Shown here: positions 1-9,528 of the stretch, one piece after another
How the letters are laid out: each line of letters begins with the position of its first letter
How positions within the stretch are numbered: position 1 is the stretch's first letter
Assembly (NCBI GenBank): GCA_903828265.1
Contig: CAIKLL010000030.1
Coordinates: forward strand, 1-34,292
Source of the DNA: an uncultured Rickettsiales bacterium
GTDB lineage: Bacteria > Pseudomonadota > Alphaproteobacteria > Rickettsiales > Rickettsiaceae
DNA: 34,292 nucleotides
Direction: 5' to 3'
Notes under the pieces: generated by a model
What the model saw: only the letters and a program-made list of their open reading frames with translations
What the model was told of the DNA's origin: nothing
The model's database searches: none
Translations under genes and position numbers: made by a program

Positions 1-130
1 ATAATACACAGTTGTGATACATTTTTTCATGTTGAGTTATCGATCTTTTGTTAAAAAATACATCATAACTCAACACTTGCTATCCTGCAAAACCAATATA
101 TCTAACCTTTTCTATTGTTGTTTATCCTAA

Positions 131-376
131 ACTGGCGTTAAAAATATTAAACCAGAACTAATAAACCATCATATTTACACTAAAAATTACGTTTATCAGC
201 TTGAGAAACTAGGATTTAGGCAATTCCTTAAGAATAAAGGAGCGGTTTGTGATAAAATTATAGAAGGTCCTAAATACACCAGCGAAACCGAAAGTTACAT
301 AGCTAAATGTACTAATGGCAATATCTATTTACTAAAATTCGATTATGAGGAAAGTAAATGGCTACTGATAAAATAA
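131..376 (+). pseudogene. start-less ORF remnant (..KNYVYQLEKLGFRQFLKNKGAVCDKIIEGPKYTSETESYIAKCTNGNIYLLKFDYEESKWLLIK*)
   Basis: Open frame between TAA at 128-130 and TAA at 374-376 with protein-like composition but no plausible ATG/GTG/TTG start at the beginning of the frame; convergent with the xth gene. Confidence 0.35.
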
Positions 377-395
377 AATATAAGTTACAACAGGC

Positions 396-1184
396 TTATT
401 CATAAACGGCTATAACAGGAGCATGATCGGATGGTTTGCTTTGCGTTCTTGTCTGGTAATCTATAAAACAATCCTTTAGAAAAGGTAAGCCATTAGAACT
501 AGATAGGATGGAATCTATTCGCATCCCCTTGTTTTGCTCAAAGGCTCCTGCTCTATAATCCCACCAGGAAAATTCCTTTTTTTCCGGGTGGATCATTCTG
601 AAATTATCAACAAAACCGAAATTCAGTATCTTCCGCAACCTAGCTTTTTCTTTAATTGTAAAGCAGGTAGTATCCTGTAAATTATCTGGATCATAAACGT
701 CAATATCAAACGGGGCAATGTTATAGTCTGCTCCAATAAATAATTTTTCATCATAAGATACCAAACTATTTATATAATTAGTGAATTGGTCATAAAATTT
801 TAGCTTCATCTCAAATTTATCGCTACCTACTTCTCCTCCACCATTTGGAGCATATAAAGATATCACTCTAGTAAATCCCATAAAACTGTTAAAGCAGATT
901 TCAATAAATCTTGCCTGATCGGAGAGTAAATTACCGGGAAAATCAGTTTTTACTTCATCAGCCGGAATTTTCGAGAGAATAGCTACCCCATTATAGGATT
1001 TCTGACCATTAATATATAAATTATAAGGCAAGTGGGATAGTAACTCATAAGGGAATTTGCTAGTTTCACATTTTAGTTCCTGCAGACATATAACATCAGG
1101 ATTATGTTGGTCTATAAAATCAATTAAATTATTTATTCGTATATTAATTGAATTTATATTCCAGCTTGCTATTTTAAGTTTCAT
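396..1184 (-). CDS. xth: exodeoxyribonuclease III (AP endonuclease), copy 1
   Basis: 262 aa; EEP-fold motifs KIASWNINSI, CLQELK, SLYAPNGG, GADYNIAP, FSWWDYR, SDHAPV. Confidence 0.93.
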   Translation of the reverse strand: MKLKIASWNINSINIRINNLIDFIDQHNPDVICLQELKCETSKFPYELLSHLPYNLYINGQKSYNGVAILSKIPADEVKTDFPGNLLSDQARFIEICFNSFMGFTRVISLYAPNGGGEVGSDKFEMKLKFYDQFTNYINSLVSYDEKLFIGADYNIAPFDIDVYDPDNLQDTTCFTIKEKARLRKILNFGFVDNFRMIHPEKKEFSWWDYRAGAFEQNKGMRIDSILSSSNGLPFLKDCFIDYQTRTQSKPSDHAPVIAVYE

Positions 1185-1208
1185 AATGTTTTGCGTTATT
1201 AAAGAGGT

Positions 1209-2033
1209 TTATATTTTCTGGCAAGTAGGACAAAAATAGGTTGCTCTTCCGCTTTGTACTATTCTAACTATTTTCGTCGTGCAAGAATAGCAGTCCGAAT
1301 TTTTTCGATCGTACACATTTAGTTTTTGCTTAAAATATCCCGGTTTATTATCACCGTTTACAAAATCCCGAAGTGTGGTACCGCCTTCTTCTATTGCCTG
1401 CTTTAGCACCAAAATAATTGAGCGTGTTAGTTCCAAAATTTCACTTTTTGTTAGATTTTGAGCCGGTTTTAATGGGTTTATTCTGCTCAAAAATAGGCTC
1501 TCCGAGGCATAAATGTTCCCTACTCCTACCAAAATTTTATTATCCATGATCACTGATTTTATTGGCGCTTTTCTATTTTTAAAATAGCTCGCCAAATACT
1601 CTGCGTTAAACTCTGCAGATAATGGCTCTAACCCGATATTTTGTAGGTATTTCTCGGATTTTAACTCATCAGTAGCAGCAACATATACCATACCAAAACG
1701 CCTTGCATCATTAAACACAAGAAGATTACCGTCATCTAGAGAAAAAGCTACATGATCATGTTTCTGAAAACTATAATCGCCTTTTCTTAGCGTTAACCTA
1801 CCCGTCATCCCAAGGTGAAATATTATGGAATTATTATTGGTAAGCTCTACGACTAGATATTTAGCAATTCTTTGTACATTCGTAATAAAAGAATTTATGG
1901 TTTTAGCTGATAAATTCGGATCTAACTCATATCTCAATGATTTTCGAAACTGACTGAAAGAGGTGATTTTATGACCCATAATATGATTTTTTAAGGAACG
2001 TTTTAATGTTTCTACTTCTGGCAATTCCGGCAT
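1209..2033 (-). CDS. mutM: formamidopyrimidine-DNA glycosylase
   Basis: N-terminal MPELPEVETLKRSL, VGNIYASESLF, C-terminal CxxC..CxxC zinc finger (DCYSCTTKIVRIVQSGRATYFCPTCQ). Confidence 0.97.
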   Translation of the reverse strand: MPELPEVETLKRSLKNHIMGHKITSFSQFRKSLRYELDPNLSAKTINSFITNVQRIAKYLVVELTNNNSIIFHLGMTGRLTLRKGDYSFQKHDHVAFSLDDGNLLVFNDARRFGMVYVAATDELKSEKYLQNIGLEPLSAEFNAEYLASYFKNRKAPIKSVIMDNKILVGVGNIYASESLFLSRINPLKPAQNLTKSEILELTRSIILVLKQAIEEGGTTLRDFVNGDNKPGYFKQKLNVYDRKNSDCYSCTTKIVRIVQSGRATYFCPTCQKI

Positions 2034-2102
2034 TTATTTAATATGCTGATATTAATTGATAAGCTATAACTTATACTATTAATTTATATTCGGTCAATAA
2101 TC

Positions 2103-2879
2103 ATGAACAAAAACAAAAGAACTCCTAATAGTAAGAGCACAATGAATTTTGGTTTCCAAAAAGTTACTGCCACACAGAAACGCCTGCTAGTAGACGAGGT
2201 ATTTTCTGACGTGGCCGGTAAATACGATTTAATGAATGATCTAATGAGTTTTGGCGTCCATCGTCTTTGGAAAGATATTTTTTGTAAAATGATCCCAAAT
2301 CTGGATAGCAATGTAATAGATGTTGCAGGTGGTACTGGTGATATAGCATTTAGAATTAAAGCAAGAGGTAAAGAACTAAACCAGAATCCTTATATTGTTA
2401 TTTGTGATATTAACCAAGAAATGCTAAAAGTTTGTAAAGATAAAGCCATAAATAAAAATATTTTGCAGGGTCTTGACTTGGTAGTAGGGAATGCAGAAAA
2501 ATTACCATTTGCCGATAATAGCTTCGATTATTATACTATAGCTTTTGGCATTAGAAACATGTTATCAATTGAAGAGACTTTAAAAGAAGCATATAGAGTA
2601 TTAAAACCAACCGGTAAATTCTTATGCTTGGAATTTTCACAAGTTCAGAATGAATTAATGAAACCACTATATGATTTTTATTCCTTTAATGTTATTCCCC
2701 ATATAGGAAAATACGTGGTTAATAACAAGGAGGCGTATCAATATTTAAGCGAAAGTATAAGCATGTTTCCTAACCAGGAAGATTTCAAAACAAAAATTCA
2801 AAATGCTGGATTTATGGATGTAAATTATAAAAATTTGACATTCGGAATTGCTGCTATCCATTATGGCTATAAAATATGA
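2103..2879 (+). CDS. ubiE: ubiquinone/menaquinone biosynthesis C-methyltransferase UbiE
   Basis: FGFQKVTATQKRLLVDEVFSDVAGKYDLMNDLMSFGVHRLWK; SAM motif VIDVAGGTGDIAF; IAFGIRNM. Confidence 0.96.
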   Translation: MNKNKRTPNSKSTMNFGFQKVTATQKRLLVDEVFSDVAGKYDLMNDLMSFGVHRLWKDIFCKMIPNLDSNVIDVAGGTGDIAFRIKARGKELNQNPYIVICDINQEMLKVCKDKAINKNILQGLDLVVGNAEKLPFADNSFDYYTIAFGIRNMLSIEETLKEAYRVLKPTGKFLCLEFSQVQNELMKPLYDFYSFNVIPHIGKYVVNNKEAYQYLSESISMFPNQEDFKTKIQNAGFMDVNYKNLTFGIAAIHYGYKI

Positions 2880-4267
2880 TCAATTGCATTAAGAATATTG
2901 CTAACCTCGTATTATTTTTACATAAGATAAGCGAATATCAAATTCTTACCTATTCGGAAAAAATAAAAATACCTCGAAGAATAAGGCTACTAGCTGGGTT
3001 AGTATGCCTAATTTCAAACCCTAAAAAATTTTTCATAAAACCAAAACAAGCGTTTGGAATAAGGTTAGCAAATTTCTTCAAGGATCTAGGTCCAATTTAT
3101 ATTAAATTCGGCCAAACTCTTTCAACCAGGCCGGATTTAATTGGGCAAGACGTAGCACATCACTTAAAATCCCTACAGGATAAGCTGCCTGCTTTCGACT
3201 CTAAAATTGCCAAAGCCAAAATAGAAGAAACTTTTGGCACTAAAATATCTGAAATATTTTCTAGCTTTAATGATATTCCAGTTGCTGCAGCTTCTATTGC
3301 TCAAGTTCACAAAGCCGTACTGGTAACCGGCCAAAAAGTGGCGGTCAAAATATTAAGACCCGATATTACTAGAACCTATAATAACGATATTATATTTTTG
3401 GAATTTATTGCTAGTGTTACGGCAAAATTTGTCAGGATCTCGCAAAGACTCAAACCGCGTGAGGTAATAGCAGTTTTCCGAGAATCAATGAATTGCGAGC
3501 TCAATCTCCTTATGGAAGCCGCAGCCGCTTCAAGGCTTGCCGATAATTTCGCTCTGGACAAGAGCATTTGTATACCAAAAATTTACTGGGAATTAACTTC
3601 AGAGGAAATAATAACTTTAGAATGGATCAACGGTATATCAATTTACCACAGGGAAAAACTGGTCAAAAATAAATTAGATCCTGATGAGATTGCTGCTAAA
3701 ATTGCAGTTATCTTTTTTAATCAAGCCTATAGAGATGGGTTTTTCCACGCTGATTTGCACCCTGGAAATATTCTTGTAAAGAAAAACGGCGAGATAGCAC
3801 TTATAGATTTTGGCATTATAGGTATTTTGTCAGAAGATGATAGGCTAGCTATTGCCGAAATATTATATGCTTTTTTAAAACGAGATTACAAACTAGTCGC
3901 AAGTGTTCATCATAGGATAGGCTATATCCCTAAAAATACGAATTTAGAACTTTTTGCCCAACGGTGCCGGGCAATAGCCGAACCGATTATCGGCAAACAG
4001 ATTAAAAATATTTCGATAGGAAATCTTTTAGCTCAGCTATTCAAAATCACTGAAGAATTTGGTATGGAAACGCAGCCCCAACTTTTACTCCTCCAGAAAA
4101 CCGTTGTAGTCGTAGAGGGTATAGGACAAAGTCTAGATCCGGAGATTAATATGTGGCAACTAGCCGAACCGTGGATAAAAAAATGGGCGGTAAAAAATTT
4201 GACTCCGGAAGCAAAATTACTTAGGATAGCTAAAAAATTTATAAATAGGATTGCTGAGGATTTATAG
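2876..4267 (+). CDS. ubiB: UbiB/AarF atypical kinase-like ubiquinone biosynthesis protein
   Basis: LGPIYIKFGQTLSTRPDLIG, AAASIAQVHKA, FFHADLHPGNILV, ALIDFGIIG; start overlaps the ubiE stop (ATGA). Confidence 0.95.
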   Translation: MINCIKNIANLVLFLHKISEYQILTYSEKIKIPRRIRLLAGLVCLISNPKKFFIKPKQAFGIRLANFFKDLGPIYIKFGQTLSTRPDLIGQDVAHHLKSLQDKLPAFDSKIAKAKIEETFGTKISEIFSSFNDIPVAAASIAQVHKAVLVTGQKVAVKILRPDITRTYNNDIIFLEFIASVTAKFVRISQRLKPREVIAVFRESMNCELNLLMEAAAASRLADNFALDKSICIPKIYWELTSEEIITLEWINGISIYHREKLVKNKLDPDEIAAKIAVIFFNQAYRDGFFHADLHPGNILVKKNGEIALIDFGIIGILSEDDRLAIAEILYAFLKRDYKLVASVHHRIGYIPKNTNLELFAQRCRAIAEPIIGKQIKNISIGNLLAQLFKITEEFGMETQPQLLLLQKTVVVVEGIGQSLDPEINMWQLAEPWIKKWAVKNLTPEAKLLRIAKKFINRIAEDL

Positions 4268-4350
4268 GAAAATTTCCCCTCCACTTGGTAAGTAAATACT
4301 ATTTCATTTAAACAATTATCATAATAGCAGAATATTGACTTTCGAAAATC

Positions 4351-4863
4351 ATGACAAACCCTATTATCATACATGGCAGTTCCAGAACATTTGGCGAAAC
4401 GAGAAAAGTAGTAGATTCAATCATCGGGAATAATAAAATACCAATTATCGATCTTAAATCTCTTGATATATCTATTTATGATTATGACCATTACAATAAG
4501 AATGACGATTTTATACCATTAATGGAGAAAATAATAACACATGACCTAATTGTACTAGCTACTCCTGTTTATTGGTATACGATGAGTGCTACCATGAAAA
4601 TTTTTTTGGACCGTTTAACTGACCTACTGGATATCAGAAAAGATTTAGGGCGTAAATTATATGGCAAGAAACTATTTATCATCAGCAGTTTGGCGTCTAA
4701 CCTATTACCACAAGGCTTTGAATATCCTTTTTGGCAAACTGCAGAATATTTAAAAATGGAGTATAAGGGCTGCAGTTTTATCTCTAGCTCTAAAAATTCG
4801 GAGTACCAGAAAAATAATGAGTTAGAAATCCAGAAGGCAAGGGCTGTTTTATTTGAAAATTAG
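4351..4863 (+). CDS. NAD(P)H-dependent FMN reductase / flavodoxin-like oxidoreductase
   Basis: 170 aa; IIHGSSRTFGETRKVV, LVLATPVYWYTMSATMKIFLDRLTDLL flavodoxin-like motifs. Confidence 0.8.
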   Translation: MTNPIIIHGSSRTFGETRKVVDSIIGNNKIPIIDLKSLDISIYDYDHYNKNDDFIPLMEKIITHDLIVLATPVYWYTMSATMKIFLDRLTDLLDIRKDLGRKLYGKKLFIISSLASNLLPQGFEYPFWQTAEYLKMEYKGCSFISSSKNSEYQKNNELEIQKARAVLFEN

Positions 4864-4872
4864 ACAATAAAT

Positions 4873-5652
4873 ATGAAAATAGCAACCTGGAACATAAATT
4901 CGCTACGTCTTAGACTAGATTTACTATCTGCTTTTGCAAAGATCAGTAATCCTGATATAATCTGCCTCCAAGAAACTAAAACACCTGATGATCTCTTCCC
5001 CCAAGATGAAATTAGGAAGATAGGCTACAAGTACATGGCTTTTAGGGGAGAGAAATCCTATAACGGGGTTGCAATTTTGTCTAAACACCCTATTGATAAC
5101 ATTTTTGCTTCTAGCTTTTATAATGAGGATAAAAGGCATATTTCTGCTAAAATAAGAGATCTCGAGGTTCACAATTTTTATGTACCGGCCGGTGGGGATG
5201 AGCCAGACATTGATATTAATCCTAAATTTAAGCATAAACTAGAATATATTAAGTCAGTTCAAAACTGGTTTTTAACCAACCGAAATAAAAACGATAAAAT
5301 AATATTAGCCGGTGATTTAAATATTGCTCCGCATGCGAATGATGTATGGTCTAGTTCGCAGTTAAAAAACGTAGTAAGCCATACACCACTTGAGCGGGAA
5401 TTATTAATAAATCTCCAAAGTTCATTCGAGTTCATCGATAGCGCCAGATTTTTTACTAATATGGAAGAAAAACTATATAGCTGGTGGAGTTACAGGAATA
5501 GAGATTGGAAGAAGTCCAACCGGGGCCGAAGATTAGATCATATATGGATAACCCAACCTCTAAAACATCAGCTCAAAAGCATTACTACCCTTAAAGAAGC
5601 TCGGGACTGGATAAGGCCATCCGACCATGTACCTTTTATAATTGAGTTATGA
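4873..5652 (+). CDS. xth: exodeoxyribonuclease III family protein, copy 2
   Basis: 259 aa; KIATWNINSLRLRL, CLQETK, FYVPAGGDEPD, AGDLNIAP, RRLDHIWIT, SDHVPF. Confidence 0.93.
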   Translation: MKIATWNINSLRLRLDLLSAFAKISNPDIICLQETKTPDDLFPQDEIRKIGYKYMAFRGEKSYNGVAILSKHPIDNIFASSFYNEDKRHISAKIRDLEVHNFYVPAGGDEPDIDINPKFKHKLEYIKSVQNWFLTNRNKNDKIILAGDLNIAPHANDVWSSSQLKNVVSHTPLERELLINLQSSFEFIDSARFFTNMEEKLYSWWSYRNRDWKKSNRGRRLDHIWITQPLKHQLKSITTLKEARDWIRPSDHVPFIIEL

Positions 5653-6806
5653 GTACTATTTCAATTTATGTTCATTGGCCTTTTTGTTTGTCACTTTGCC
5701 CCTACTGCGACTTTAATTCTTATATCGCAAGTAAGACAGACCATAGTAGATGGCTAAAAGCTTATGAAAAAGAGCTAGGACACTTTGCATGGAAAATTAA
5801 AGACAAAGAAATTAAATCTATATTTTTTGGAGGTGGGACACCTTCACTTATGGAACCTTTTGTAGTTCAAGGTGTAATAGATAAAATAGCTTCTATCGGC
5901 GCAATTTCCGATTCTTGCGAAATAACACTTGAGGCTAACCCTACCTCTTTTGAAACAGATAAATTCAAGCAATTTAAATCAGCAGGAGTCAACAGAGTTT
6001 CCCTTGGTATACAAGCATTTGATGAAAGAGATTTATCGGTTCTCGGAAGAAAACATTCTAGCAGTGAAGCTATTAAGGCTATCGAATCGGCAAGCAAGAT
6101 TTTTTCTAGATACTCATTTGATTTAATTTATGCACGCCCAGATCAAACTCTTGAAAAATGGCAGGAAGAGCTAAAATTTGCTTTAACGCTTGCAGGTAAC
6201 CATATTTCTCTTTATCAGCTAACCATTGAAAAAGGCACGCCGTTTTTTAACCTTTTTCGCCATAATAAACTTTCATTACCAGCAGATGATTTAGCAGCTA
6301 CCTTATATGAATGGACTAGTTCCTACCTTAAAGAGCATGATTATACTCGTTATGAAATATCAAATTATGCCAAAAGTGGAGAGGAATGTATCCATAATTT
6401 ATGCTACTGGAATTATGACGAATATATAGGTATAGGCCCTGGAGCTCACAGCCGCCTTCATGATAGGTCCGGAGTATTAGCGGTGATGATGTCCCACAAA
6501 CCGGATAAATGGTTAAATTCTGTGGAATTGCAAGGTCACGGCATTCAAAACAATGTAAGGCTTTCAAACTCTGAAATAGCTGAGGAATTAATAATGATGG
6601 GAACAAGACTATCTACCGGGGTAAATGAAGAGTCCCTACTACAACTTACAAAGCTAAGATTTATCGATGTTTTTAATTATGATATTGTAAATGACTACGT
6701 CACAAAAGGGTTAATAACTACCTCAGGCAATAGGTTAAGACTTACTGAACATGGTCTGTTATTACATAATTATTTAATACCAAGACTGCTCTCTACATCA
6801 CTTTAA
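5649..6806 (+). CDS. hemW: radical SAM protein HemW (HemN-like)
   Basis: CxxxCxxC motif in HWPFCLSLCPYCDFNSY, SIFFGGGTPSLM, RVSLGIQAF, SLYQLTIEKGTPF, YWNYDEYIGIGPGAHS; overlaps xth copy 2 by ATGA. Confidence 0.93.
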   Translation: MSTISIYVHWPFCLSLCPYCDFNSYIASKTDHSRWLKAYEKELGHFAWKIKDKEIKSIFFGGGTPSLMEPFVVQGVIDKIASIGAISDSCEITLEANPTSFETDKFKQFKSAGVNRVSLGIQAFDERDLSVLGRKHSSSEAIKAIESASKIFSRYSFDLIYARPDQTLEKWQEELKFALTLAGNHISLYQLTIEKGTPFFNLFRHNKLSLPADDLAATLYEWTSSYLKEHDYTRYEISNYAKSGEECIHNLCYWNYDEYIGIGPGAHSRLHDRSGVLAVMMSHKPDKWLNSVELQGHGIQNNVRLSNSEIAEELIMMGTRLSTGVNEESLLQLTKLRFIDVFNYDIVNDYVTKGLITTSGNRLRLTEHGLLLHNYLIPRLLSTSL

Positions 6807-6845
6807 AATTTACCTAGCAGTATTTCTTTACTACACTTTATAAAA

Positions 6846-9368
6846 TTAATAAGAGCCTTTAATTCTATAAGGTGCAGATATAATTCCTCCGTGCTTTTTG
6901 TCGCCAGTAAAAATTTTTCCTATAACCGGCACATAGCCAACAAGTGAGCTTAAACCATAAAGAGAAGGTGTAACTTGCCCTGAAAGATCCGTAGTTCTCT
7001 TGGACGTATCTACATCTCCCTGCATAGTAAAACTAAAAAAAGGCCCTACTGCTTGGCTATGGGATATATGTAAAATTCCTTTTTGAAAGTTGAATTCGCC
7101 TTTCATATTAGAAAATATTATATCCTTGTTACCGCTAATCATGTTAACAAAGCCAGGAACAGAAACAACAGATACAAGTTTGGTAAGAGAAGGAGCATTA
7201 TATAGAACAAAACGCTCAAATTCAAATTTTCCATCTATAATAGGAATTACCTCGCCAGCAGCTATTTCTTTCCTACTAGCTGTTAAAAGCAAAAACATAC
7301 TTCCTGCCCTCATATCTTCATAAGCTCCAATCCCTTTAAGTAAAGCCCCGGCATTGTCCGATTTTACTAACCATTTTTCTAAATTACCTTCTTGGGTAAG
7401 GTTCATTTCAACTTTTTTAGAACCGATTTTTGCATCAATTTGACCCTGGTAACATTTTATGTAAGTGCATTTAAAATTTAATTTTAAATCATTAAGTAAA
7501 ATATCGTTTTTTAATTTTACTTTATCTACGGCAAGTTGCATTTTAGTGGTGCCTGCATCCCTTTCTTTTTCAAGAAATTGGAACATATCAGCTCTAGATA
7601 AATCAAGGGTTTTACCTTTAATAATTATATCAAAATCCCCTTTACTGATTATTATACTTGAAGAAAGTTCGGTTTGCCGATGATTAATTTTATCCAATAT
7701 CATTTTAGTAGTGGCCTCATTAATATCTATCAAGCCGGTGATATTAAGATTATTATCTCCATCAACCTTAAAGTTAATTTTTCCTTTTGTAGTGGACTCT
7801 AAAAGCCCATTTAAAATAAAATTCGATTTCTCCCCTTGTTTCTTGTGAATCCCTAATTTATCAAAATATAGGTCTAAATTCTTTAAATCAGAATTAACAG
7901 TAATTCTCCCTTCATCATTTATATTAATATATTCAAAATTTAACTTTGAATTACCGCCAAGTAATTTTACGAAACCAATTTTTTGAGGTTTTTTGCTAGA
8001 TTTACTAAATTGCAGCTTAGTTATTATGTTTAATTTATGATGAAATTCTGTCTCATCTTCAAAATTTTGAATAAACTCTATTTCAGAATCAAAACCGTTG
8101 ATTTTGCCTGCACCTGTTATTTGAAGTCTATCACTGCTATATTTACCGAAAATATTTCCTTTATTAAGGATAATTTTATTGTCAAAAATAGACAACTCCG
8201 TATTTGGCATTTTCGCAGTTATATCATAAGTGTCTTTAGAACCCGGTTTTAGAGGGATTTCTATTTTTATATCAATATCTGCTTTTCCGGAAAATTTTGT
8301 CAAATCAATAGCAGCCTGCTGCAGCATTTTATGAATGTGGGCTGTAATAAAATCCCTTAGAGCGCTAGTAGGACCTTGAGCTTTTGCAGTAATCAATAAT
8401 TTAGTATTTTCCTGGCCTTGCCAAGCCATATGTATCAAGCCATTAGTAATTTCAATACCAGTCGAATTTGCTTTATTGATAATAAAGTCTGTAACCATCC
8501 CTTTTTGCAAAACATCAATTTGCATATTAGTTAAAGGAGGTAATTCATTATTGTAAACAAACTTTAGATCCTTTACTTTAACAAAACCTTTTATATTTTC
8601 TCCGTTATAATTATTGTTCTTAATGTCTTCTTCTGCCACATTAACACTAAATTCACCAGATTCAAGTATCCCTTCTTTGATAAATTCATTCAAGAAAATC
8701 AATAAGTCATTCTTCGGGTATAAGTAATAAATAGGTTTATAAATAGTTATAGGTAAATTTTTTACATTTCCTATAAAATTAATATTATTATTAACCTCAC
8801 CGTGCAGGTCAAAAGCTACCTCCTCCTTAAAATTTACGTTGATATCATATTGAGATTGTTTATTTGATAACGAGTATGCTATTTGGGCTTTTCCATTCTG
8901 CAGTTCTATTGTATTAGCAACGTTAGCAGGCGCATTTCTATAAAAAATATCGTCTATGGATAACCAAAGGTTAGATTTACTTTTTATAAAATAGTTTTCA
9001 TAAGAAATCTTTACTTCACTAGTTGAAATCTGCTGATTCTCAGGAGCAGCAACACTTGCCTTATCTATCTGAACAACGGCAGAAAATCTGGATTCTTTAT
9101 AATTTAGATCAAAATTATAATTAATTATGATATTATTTAAGGTAAATTCGATACCATTTCTTGATATGACAATCGAATCTATCCGTGCCTGATTGCCTTC
9201 AAAAGCTAGATAACCGATTTCAGGATCAATTTTCTTTAACTGAAAATAATATTGTAAGGCATAATTAATGGGCGTATTTAATTTTCCTGCCTTTAATCCG
9301 TAAATAGCTAGACTTACGACCACAATAAAAACCATGGTTAAAATAATTAGTGTGCGTAAGGCTTTCAT
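6846..9368 (-). CDS. AsmA-like / DUF3971-type large envelope protein
   Basis: 840 aa; single N-terminal transmembrane segment; C-terminal segment with ..GEFNFQKGILHISHSQAVGPFFSFTMQGDVDTSKRTTDLSGQVTPSLYGLSSLVGYVPVIGKIF typical of the AsmA-like superfamily. Confidence 0.75.
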   Translation of the reverse strand: MKALRTLIILTMVFIVVVSLAIYGLKAGKLNTPINYALQYYFQLKKIDPEIGYLAFEGNQARIDSIVISRNGIEFTLNNIIINYNFDLNYKESRFSAVVQIDKASVAAPENQQISTSEVKISYENYFIKSKSNLWLSIDDIFYRNAPANVANTIELQNGKAQIAYSLSNKQSQYDINVNFKEEVAFDLHGEVNNNINFIGNVKNLPITIYKPIYYLYPKNDLLIFLNEFIKEGILESGEFSVNVAEEDIKNNNYNGENIKGFVKVKDLKFVYNNELPPLTNMQIDVLQKGMVTDFIINKANSTGIEITNGLIHMAWQGQENTKLLITAKAQGPTSALRDFITAHIHKMLQQAAIDLTKFSGKADIDIKIEIPLKPGSKDTYDITAKMPNTELSIFDNKIILNKGNIFGKYSSDRLQITGAGKINGFDSEIEFIQNFEDETEFHHKLNIITKLQFSKSSKKPQKIGFVKLLGGNSKLNFEYININDEGRITVNSDLKNLDLYFDKLGIHKKQGEKSNFILNGLLESTTKGKINFKVDGDNNLNITGLIDINEATTKMILDKINHRQTELSSSIIISKGDFDIIIKGKTLDLSRADMFQFLEKERDAGTTKMQLAVDKVKLKNDILLNDLKLNFKCTYIKCYQGQIDAKIGSKKVEMNLTQEGNLEKWLVKSDNAGALLKGIGAYEDMRAGSMFLLLTASRKEIAAGEVIPIIDGKFEFERFVLYNAPSLTKLVSVVSVPGFVNMISGNKDIIFSNMKGEFNFQKGILHISHSQAVGPFFSFTMQGDVDTSKRTTDLSGQVTPSLYGLSSLVGYVPVIGKIFTGDKKHGGIISAPYRIKGSY

Positions 9369-9528
9369 TAGCTTAATAAGAAATTAGTTTAATTACCACA
9401 ATAGTATAACATCCTTTATCTTACAAGCCATCAACCTTGTTAGCGTAGTTTTTATTTTACTTTTGTTAATTTTAGAGTAATCTGTAGCCTTAAATTGATA
9501 GTAAGACTGAATAATCTGCAGAGTATTA

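Noticed and set aside
1057-1239. 60-aa plus-strand ORF antisense to xth
   Set aside because: Antisense shadow ORF without domain features.
4033-4374. 113-aa minus-strand ORF antisense to the ubiB 3' end
   Set aside because: Mostly overlaps conserved ubiB coding sequence; no recognisable product.
7090-8252. Three plus-strand ORFs (7090-7323, 7465-7683, 8037-8252) antisense to the AsmA-like gene
   Set aside because: Short shadow ORFs inside a long coding region; no ribosome binding site or domain support.
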